Source: Candidatus Minthenecus merdequi (GTDB lineage: Bacteria; Bacteroidota; Bacteroidia; Bacteroidales; Paludibacteraceae). Taken from it: a stretch of 15,447 nt of DNA. Made by a program: the position numbers and the translations under genes. Under the pieces are notes generated by a model. It saw only the letters and a program-made list of their open reading frames with translations. It had not been told where the DNA came from and made no database searches. Shown piece by piece: positions 6,995 through 12,490 of this stretch (position 1 is its first letter; each line of letters starts with the position of its first letter). The DNA lies in the NCBI GenBank assembly GCA_018064385.1, contig JAGHVI010000110.1, positions 1 to 15,447 on the forward strand, written 5' to 3'.

Positions 6995-8364
6995 AAAAAA
7001 CAACAGTTCTTCTTCTCCTCATCACAGCCGCGGTCACAGCGATGGCTCAGCGAAAAAACATATCGCACTCCGACGATGCCGAATCCCTGTTCGACTATAC
7101 CCGACAGGTCATCTCAAATGACGCCAGGTTCAATTTCGTCGTACTGTGCAACCCCGAATTCTCAACCGCCGACACAGCCGATTGCTTATTGCAACACGCT
7201 CTGGACGAAATCAAAACAATGAAAGATATCGCTGTTGTGGTTCTCCTGGGCAATATCACAGCAAACGGCACTCCCGCCCAACTGTCTGCCGCTCACGACA
7301 TACTAGAACGATCCGAACTTGAATATCTGGTATTGCCAGGCAACCGCGACCTCTCTTACCGCCCGACCGCCGGCACTGATTTCAAGCGTATCTTCGGTGA
7401 TGACCGTTTCCGTTCAAATGTCAATGGCATTCAGTTCCTGGGCATAAACACTTCGCTAATCACAGACTCTACAAAGGGGCACTTCCTGCCGCAGGATATG
7501 CTGTGGCTTCGTAATCAGCTGAAGAGTATAGGCAAAAAAACACCGATTCTTGCATTCACATCCAACGGACTCTCCACCAACTCAATCGACAATTGGATAG
7601 AAATAACCAATCTGTTACGCAAACACAATACGCAACTGTGTATCAATGCTGCGGACAACACGTTCGCCCGAAGGGAATACGACCAGGTGTGTGGCTTCAC
7701 CATTGAGGATGTCCGAAGTTCATACCTTGTCGGATATGTTCGGGGCACAACGCTCTATCTCAACCGCAAACAGCTGGGCGGAAGTCTGCACCCAGCCGAC
7801 ACCATCACGATTGAGGCAAAGATGTATCTTGAGCCAGAAAAACAAAAAAAATCAAAACAGAAGGACAACAGCATTGTATGGCAGTACCGCAATCCATACG
7901 CCATTTATACAGCAGCAACTGTCAGCGATTCATATTGTTACTTTGGCGATGACTCCGGTATGTTATATTGTTTGGACTTGACGAAAGGCAAGGTCAAATG
8001 GAAGTACCGAACGGTATTGCGTATAGTGACCAAACCGATTGCAGTCGGCAACCGACTCTTGTTCGGTGGGTGCGATCGCAATCTTTATTGTCTGAACGCT
8101 GTCACAGGCGAGTTTATATGGAAGGTTCGAACCGAGCGTCCAATCACCTGCCAGCCTCTCATTGAGGGCGACACGGTATATATTGACAAAACCGACTCTA
8201 CACAATACCTGATAGACCTCAGGACAGGCGAGGAGGGTCGTCCCCGATTATCTTCAGCACGATGTCCATATCACGATGGCGAACGTACGACTGTCATAGA
8301 TAACAACGATTATATAACAACCACGATTGACGGAATTGTCACAAGACGCACAACGAAACGATGA
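6991..8364 (+). CDS. Exported metallophosphoesterase-like/PQQ-type beta-propeller protein, apparently inactive
   Basis: This is a 457-residue secreted or periplasmic protein. Start ATG 6991 is supported by the ATGA overlap and by a clean signal peptide (MKKTTVLLLLITAAVTAMA, then Gln20). Residues 47-275 follow the calcineurin-like phosphoesterase layout of Bacteroidales proteins that pair this domain with a propeller. The metal-ligand motifs are degraded: SDPQ-type motif I reads CNPEF (53-57), GD-x4-G reads GNITANG (87-93), GNHD reads GNRD (117-120), HYP reads SNG (191-193), and GHGH reads AADN (220-223). Residues 294-412 hold three propeller-like repeats with WxYR/WKxR strands (WQYR, WKYR, WKVR) and YCLD/YCLN, too few for a full propeller. 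It probably acts as a binding or scaffold protein. Being in the operon just before porE suggests an envelope role. Confidence 0.78.
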   Translation: MKKTTVLLLLITAAVTAMAQRKNISHSDDAESLFDYTRQVISNDARFNFVVLCNPEFSTADTADCLLQHALDEIKTMKDIAVVVLLGNITANGTPAQLSAAHDILERSELEYLVLPGNRDLSYRPTAGTDFKRIFGDDRFRSNVNGIQFLGINTSLITDSTKGHFLPQDMLWLRNQLKSIGKKTPILAFTSNGLSTNSIDNWIEITNLLRKHNTQLCINAADNTFARREYDQVCGFTIEDVRSSYLVGYVRGTTLYLNRKQLGGSLHPADTITIEAKMYLEPEKQKKSKQKDNSIVWQYRNPYAIYTAATVSDSYCYFGDDSGMLYCLDLTKGKVKWKYRTVLRIVTKPIAVGNRLLFGGCDRNLYCLNAVTGEFIWKVRTERPITCQPLIEGDTVYIDKTDSTQYLIDLRTGEEGRPRLSSARCPYHDGERTTVIDNNDYITTTIDGIVTRRTTKR

Positions 8365-8387
8365 CGATGACGATAACGATGACGATA
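8358..8387 (+). repeat. Hexanucleotide tandem repeat ACGATR, five units
   Basis: The units are ACGATG, ACGATG, ACGATA, ACGATG, ACGATA. They span the stop codon of the phosphoesterase-like gene (8362-8364) and end 2 nt before the porE ATG at 8390. The 6-bp period means gain or loss of units keeps the reading frame. Confidence 0.85.
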
Positions 8388-8393
8388 AAATGA
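8361..8393 (+). CDS. Possible 10-codon minicistron coupling the upstream gene to porE
   Basis: ATG 8361 overlaps the upstream TGA (8362-8364) as ATGA. It reads MTMTITMTIK through the hexamer repeat and stops at TGA 8391-8393, which itself overlaps the porE ATG (8390-8392) as ATGA. A terminating ribosome could therefore reinitiate twice and reach porE. The peptide is unlikely to have a function; the role, if any, would be translational coupling. It could be a by-product of the repeat. Confidence 0.35.
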   Translation: MTMTITMTIK

Positions 8394-10387
8394 AACAAAA
8401 ACTCAGTATATTGTTAATACTCATTCTGTTTCTCGGCAGTTGCAATGTCAGGAAGCAGTTGGCGAAAGCCGACTTGATGTACGAAAGCGGTGAGTACTTC
8501 AATGCCGTCAACCGATACAAAAAGGTCAATCGCAAGCTGAAGGGGAAAGAAAACAAACAACTGAAAGGGGAGGTAAACTACAAAATGGGCATCTGTTATT
8601 GGCGGCTCAGCGATTTTCAGCGTTCAGCCAAATGTATGCAGACTGCCATCAAATCAAAAACAGGCAATGACACAGCTCTGCTATATTTGGGCAAGGCAAT
8701 GTTGGCGCAACAGCGTTACAAGGAAGCCAGCACCGCTTTCCATGCATATCTGATCATTGACCCAGACAACCAGGAAGCGCAGGAAGGATTACAATCCGTA
8801 GAACAAATGCCAAAACTGAAAAAGGGGTTCACACGTTATCGTCTAGAAGAGTTCAAACATTTCAACTCACGGAAAAACTCAGATTTCTGTCCTATGTTTG
8901 TAGGAATGGAGGATGACAATATAGTTATGTTCACTTCAAACCGCAACAGCAGCCTGACGGGCAGAAAAAACAAGAAAAAAGAACCCATCAACGGCATAAC
9001 AGGTGTAGCCGACAACGACCTTTACATGTGCCACCGCAACAAGGCCGGCAAATGGGAAACCGTCACAACAGCACAGGGCGCAATCAATACCTCAGAAGAT
9101 GACGGTGTATGTTGTTTCACTCGCGATGGCCGCACATGTTACTTCACTCATTGCGATGCCAATCGTGCCGGAGGACAGATTTTCAAGGCACAACGTTCGG
9201 GTATGGAGTGGACTGAGCCAGTCGAGGTCAAACTGTTTGACGACTCAACCATCACGGTAGGTCATCCTGCGTTAAACGAAAATGGTAATAGGCTCTACTT
9301 CGTAACTGACAACAGCCGTGGAACAGGGGGACGGGACATTTGGTTTGCCGATCAATTGGAAGATGGTTCGTGGGGCATTCCTTCCGAGATGCCCGCCCCT
9401 ATAAACACCAAAGGTGACGAAATGTTCCCATACGTGTTCAACGACACAACCCTGTATTTTGCATCGAACGGACACGTCGGTCTGGGTGGTTTGGATCTCT
9501 ATGTAGCCACATGCGACACAGCCGGTCATTGGACTGTACACAACCTGCTGGCACCGATGAACTCGCCATCGGACGACTTTGGCATAACGTTCAACTCCAC
9601 ACGCAACGAGGGATTCTTCTCGTCCAATCGCAACCAACGCAAAGCCATTGACCGGATATACCACTTCTTCTTTGACCCTATCGTCTATGCCATCGAGGGC
9701 AAAATTGTTGACGAAGCAGGACAACCTGTCAGCGAGGCAATTATACGATTGGTTGGCGACAATGGAGACATCATCAAGAGTCGGGCAAAAATGGACGGTA
9801 CATACTCCGTAAACCTGACCGTAGGAGGTGCACGTTACGCAATGATGGCATCAAAACGCGGTTATCTGAATGCTTCGTACAAGTTCAATACCTTCCAGAT
9901 TGAAGGCAGCAAACTCTTCACGAACGATTTCACGTTGGTATCGCTGAACAAAGCCGTAAAAATGGACAACATATTCTACGAATTCGGGAAATGGACGCTC
10001 ACCCCTGAATCCGAAGCAGGATTAAAATCACTGATGAAAGTACTGACTGACAACCCAAACATAACGATTGAGATTTCAGCACATACGGATATGGTAGGTT
10101 CGGAAGAGTCAAACAACGAATTGTCGTTCAAACGTGCTCAGTCAGTTGTCAACTGGCTTATCGCATCGGGAATCGACCCAGCACGGATTACGCCCAAAGG
10201 ATATGGCGAGAGCAAACCGGTTGTTGTATCTTCTGAATTGGCTAAACAATATAAATTTCTGAAGGAGGGTGACGAACTTACACCGGAGTTCATTATGAAT
10301 CTCAAGAGTGAGCAGCAGGAAATTTGCAATCAAATAAATCGCAGAACCGAGTTCAAAGTGCTGAAAACCACATACAAACTCTATTGA
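8390..10387 (+). CDS. porE: PorE-type OmpA-family lipoprotein (type IX secretion system)
   Basis: The 665-residue outer-membrane lipoprotein has the four-module order of P. gingivalis PorE. A lipoprotein signal with lipobox LGSC (Cys18) comes first. TPR-like helices follow (about 24-135), then a WD40/PD40 propeller (about 165-425) with SNRN and DLYM/DIWF/DLYV blades. A carboxypeptidase regulatory-like beta domain (about 433-515) and a C-terminal OmpA domain (525-665) complete it. The OmpA part keeps the peptidoglycan-binding pattern HTDMVGS with Asp567, and LSFKRAQ with Arg582. PorE is thought to bind peptidoglycan and anchor T9SS components in the periplasm. Start ATG 8390 is chosen for the lipobox; an extension to TTG 8327 would be an Asp-rich leader translated from the repeat. 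Other OmpA/PD40 lipoproteins share parts of this layout, so orthology to PorE is likely but not proven. Confidence 0.82.
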   Translation: MKQKLSILLILILFLGSCNVRKQLAKADLMYESGEYFNAVNRYKKVNRKLKGKENKQLKGEVNYKMGICYWRLSDFQRSAKCMQTAIKSKTGNDTALLYLGKAMLAQQRYKEASTAFHAYLIIDPDNQEAQEGLQSVEQMPKLKKGFTRYRLEEFKHFNSRKNSDFCPMFVGMEDDNIVMFTSNRNSSLTGRKNKKKEPINGITGVADNDLYMCHRNKAGKWETVTTAQGAINTSEDDGVCCFTRDGRTCYFTHCDANRAGGQIFKAQRSGMEWTEPVEVKLFDDSTITVGHPALNENGNRLYFVTDNSRGTGGRDIWFADQLEDGSWGIPSEMPAPINTKGDEMFPYVFNDTTLYFASNGHVGLGGLDLYVATCDTAGHWTVHNLLAPMNSPSDDFGITFNSTRNEGFFSSNRNQRKAIDRIYHFFFDPIVYAIEGKIVDEAGQPVSEAIIRLVGDNGDIIKSRAKMDGTYSVNLTVGGARYAMMASKRGYLNASYKFNTFQIEGSKLFTNDFTLVSLNKAVKMDNIFYEFGKWTLTPESEAGLKSLMKVLTDNPNITIEISAHTDMVGSEESNNELSFKRAQSVVNWLIASGIDPARITPKGYGESKPVVVSSELAKQYKFLKEGDELTPEFIMNLKSEQQEICNQINRRTEFKVLKTTYKLY

Positions 10388-10430
10388 TTTATTTCTAAAA
10401 CGATGACGATACGCTTCGCTACCTACAATT

Positions 10431-10453
10431 ATTTCACGCAGAATTCGCAGAAT
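10431..10453 (+). repeat. 23-bp direct repeat, copy 1
   Basis: It begins ATTTCACGCAGAATTCGCAG and is identical over 23 nt to 10498-10520. It is itself built from CGCAGAAT units spaced 9 nt apart. It resembles the CGCAGA/CGCAAAG-type intergenic repeats seen in many bacterial genomes, a resemblance from memory and not checked. Confidence 0.8.
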
Positions 10454-10497
10454 AAAGGAGTTGCTGTTGCGATGGTTCGACTGGCTCACCAACCAAC

Positions 10498-10520
10498 ATT
10501 TCACGCAGAATTCGCAGAAT
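10498..10520 (+). repeat. 23-bp direct repeat, copy 2
   Basis: Identical to copy 1 at 10431-10453, with starts 67 nt apart. Since 67 is not a multiple of three, the copies cannot encode the same peptide in one frame, which favours a non-coding repeat. Confidence 0.8.
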
Positions 10521-10552
10521 GGTTCTAACCAAAAAAGATAAAGACAACAACA

Positions 10553-11350
10553 ATGAGACAATATCTTGAATTACTGCAACGCGTCCGGGACGAAGGAGTC
10601 GCAAAGGGCGACCGTACAGGAACAGGTACCACCAGCATCTTCGGTCATCAGATGCGTTTTGACCTCAGCGAGGGTTTTCCACTGCTGACCACCAAAAAAT
10701 TGCACCTTAAATCCATCATATACGAACTGTTATGGTTTCTCAACGGAGACACCAACGCACACTGGCTACAGGAGCGAGGAGTGCGCATTTGGAACGAATG
10801 GGCAGACCCTGTGACAGGCGACCTCGGTCACATCTATGGTTATCAGTGGCGTTCGTGGCCCGACTATAACGGAGGACACATTGACCAGATTACCGAAGTC
10901 ATCAGCCAGATAAAAAGCAATCCCGACTCACGCCGTCTGCTGGTGTCAGCATGGAACGTTGCTGACATTGACAATATGAATCTGCCACCTTGCCACATAT
11001 TGTTTCAGTTCTATGTGGCAGACGGCAAACTCAGTCTCCAACTCTATCAACGCTCAGCCGACATATTCCTCGGTGTGCCATTCAACATTGCCTCGTATGC
11101 CTTACTGACAATGATGGTTGCGCAGGTTTGCGGTCTGAAACCCGGTTTTTTTGTGCACACATTGGGCGATGCACACATATACAACAATCATCGCGAACAG
11201 GTAGCATTGCAACTGACTCGCGAACCGCGTCCACTGCCAAATATGATAATCAACCCATCGGTAAAAGACATATTTTCGTTCAGCTACGAAGATTTCAAAC
11301 TGGAAAACTACAATCCTCATCCTCACATTGCAGGTGTTGTGAGCGTTTAG
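10553..11350 (+). CDS. thyA: Thymidylate synthase
   Basis: This cytoplasmic enzyme makes dTMP from dUMP using methylene-tetrahydrofolate. At 265 residues it is almost the length of E. coli ThyA (264). The hallmark motifs are intact: KGDRTGTGT near the start, ELLWFLNGDTN with the catalytic Glu, DSRRLLVSAWN (phosphate-binding arginines), LPPCHI with the nucleophile Cys147, QRSADIFLGVPFN and HTLGDAHIYNNH. The protein looks fully active. ATG 10553 fits the family N-terminus (MRQYLELLQRV). No Shine-Dalgarno sequence is present. A dihydrofolate reductase gene commonly follows thyA but is absent here; the next gene is a glucosaminidase 27 nt downstream, probably on the same transcript. Confidence 0.98.
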   Translation: MRQYLELLQRVRDEGVAKGDRTGTGTTSIFGHQMRFDLSEGFPLLTTKKLHLKSIIYELLWFLNGDTNAHWLQERGVRIWNEWADPVTGDLGHIYGYQWRSWPDYNGGHIDQITEVISQIKSNPDSRRLLVSAWNVADIDNMNLPPCHILFQFYVADGKLSLQLYQRSADIFLGVPFNIASYALLTMMVAQVCGLKPGFFVHTLGDAHIYNNHREQVALQLTREPRPLPNMIINPSVKDIFSFSYEDFKLENYNPHPHIAGVVSV

Positions 11351-11377
11351 TAAAACAAACAACATATTACTCTGATT

Positions 11378-12490
11378 ATGAAGAAAACAATTTTGTCAAT
11401 CATCATTCTGATGGCAGCAACCCGAGTTGCAGCACAGACACGACTGCCCGAATACGACAGTTACATCGACACATACAAACAGTTTGCCATTGACAGCCGC
11501 GAACGTTATGGCATTCCAGCCGCCATCACCATTGCGCAGGGCATACTGGAAAGTGGTGCAGGGAACAGCCCCCTCGCCACCGAATGCAACAACCATTTCG
11601 GCATCAAATGCGGTTCGTCATGGTATGGCAAAACGATGAACAAAGACGATGACTCAGCTAACGAATGTTTCCGTTGCTACAACTCAGCACAAGCCTCGTT
11701 TGACGACCACTCCGAATTTCTGAAACGTCAGCGATACGCCTTTCTTTTTGATTATGCAGTCACCGAATATGGCTTGTGGGCGCAAGGTCTCCGTCAGGCC
11801 GGCTATGCAACTGACCCTGCTTATCCACAGAAACTTATCACTATCATCGAAACTTACGAACTTTACCTTTTGGACCAAGGTAAAAATTTGGGATTATCCC
11901 AATCTGCAACAAAAACTGACGGTAACGACAAGGCACACACTATAGCAAGCGACAAAACGGCAGACAAACAAACATCTCCTGCAAAAAAAACAGACCAATC
12001 AAGACAAGTTGCGAAAGCCTCTGCAGCAGTAACAATTGCAGCTAACGAGTCATCTGAAAAAGACAACTCAACCGACGAACAAAAGGCAAATTTGGTCAAC
12101 AACCCCAAAACCGTCAAAGTCGGTGATGTCATTGTTGATAAGACAGCTACATACTCAGTAACCGAAAACAATGGTGTGAAATGCATCCAATTGACTAGCG
12201 AAGCATCATTCCGCAGAATAGCAAAACTGTTCAATATAAACATTGACAGATTACTATATCTCAACGACCTGCCCGAAGCTATACCACTCCACTCCGGAGA
12301 CTGGGTTTATCTGTCATACAAAAAAGGTCAAGCCGACAAATCACTTTCTGTATATACGGTCAAGAGTGGTGACAGTATGTATTCGATTGCCCAAGAATTC
12401 GGCATTCGTCTGTCAGCACTTTATAAACTGAACGACATGGAATATGGCACACCTGCCCGCGTAGGACAACAACTCAAACTGCACCGATGA
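11378..12490 (+). CDS. Exported glucosaminidase (GH73-like) with two LysM domains
   Basis: This 370-residue secreted peptidoglycan hydrolase probably cleaves beta-N-acetylglucosaminyl bonds. The signal peptide (1-19) ends RVAA, with Gln20 next. The FlgJ/GH73-type catalytic domain covers about 25-168, with the expected catalytic Glu58 in QGILESGAG and the motif NNHFGIKC (71-78). A linker rich in Lys, Asp, Thr, Ser and Ala (about 172-250) leads to a divergent LysM (about 258-313) and a canonical LysM (325-370, YTVKSGDSMYSIAQEFGI), which bind peptidoglycan. The start follows thyA by 27 nt. The stop overlaps the next ATG as ATGA (12487-12490), so translation of the following membrane protein is likely coupled. 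Similar proteins are common in Bacteroidales envelope maintenance. Confidence 0.92.
   Translation: MKKTILSIIILMAATRVAAQTRLPEYDSYIDTYKQFAIDSRERYGIPAAITIAQGILESGAGNSPLATECNNHFGIKCGSSWYGKTMNKDDDSANECFRCYNSAQASFDDHSEFLKRQRYAFLFDYAVTEYGLWAQGLRQAGYATDPAYPQKLITIIETYELYLLDQGKNLGLSQSATKTDGNDKAHTIASDKTADKQTSPAKKTDQSRQVAKASAAVTIAANESSEKDNSTDEQKANLVNNPKTVKVGDVIVDKTATYSVTENNGVKCIQLTSEASFRRIAKLFNINIDRLLYLNDLPEAIPLHSGDWVYLSYKKGQADKSLSVYTVKSGDSMYSIAQEFGIRLSALYKLNDMEYGTPARVGQQLKLHR

Larger units (their letters stand above)
10388..10552. other. Intergenic spacer porE-thyA with short repeats, no clear promoter
   Basis: This 165-nt spacer holds ACGATGACGATA at 10400-10411, a 12-mer also present twice in tandem just before porE (8364-8387). 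It also holds two copies of a 23-bp repeat. I found no TAnnTTTG box and no convincing terminator, so thyA may be read from upstream. A 41-codon frame (10403-10528) exists but is crossed by both repeat copies in different frames and is probably not a gene. Confidence 0.6.

Noticed and set aside
8327..8389. Longer start for PorE at TTG 8327
   Set aside because: It would place an Asp-rich stretch, encoded by the hexamer repeat, ahead of an otherwise perfect lipoprotein signal peptide at 8390.
10403..10528. 41-codon frame between porE and thyA
   Set aside because: It is crossed by two identical 23-bp DNA repeats read in different frames, has no domain or signal, and probably arises by chance in repeat sequence.
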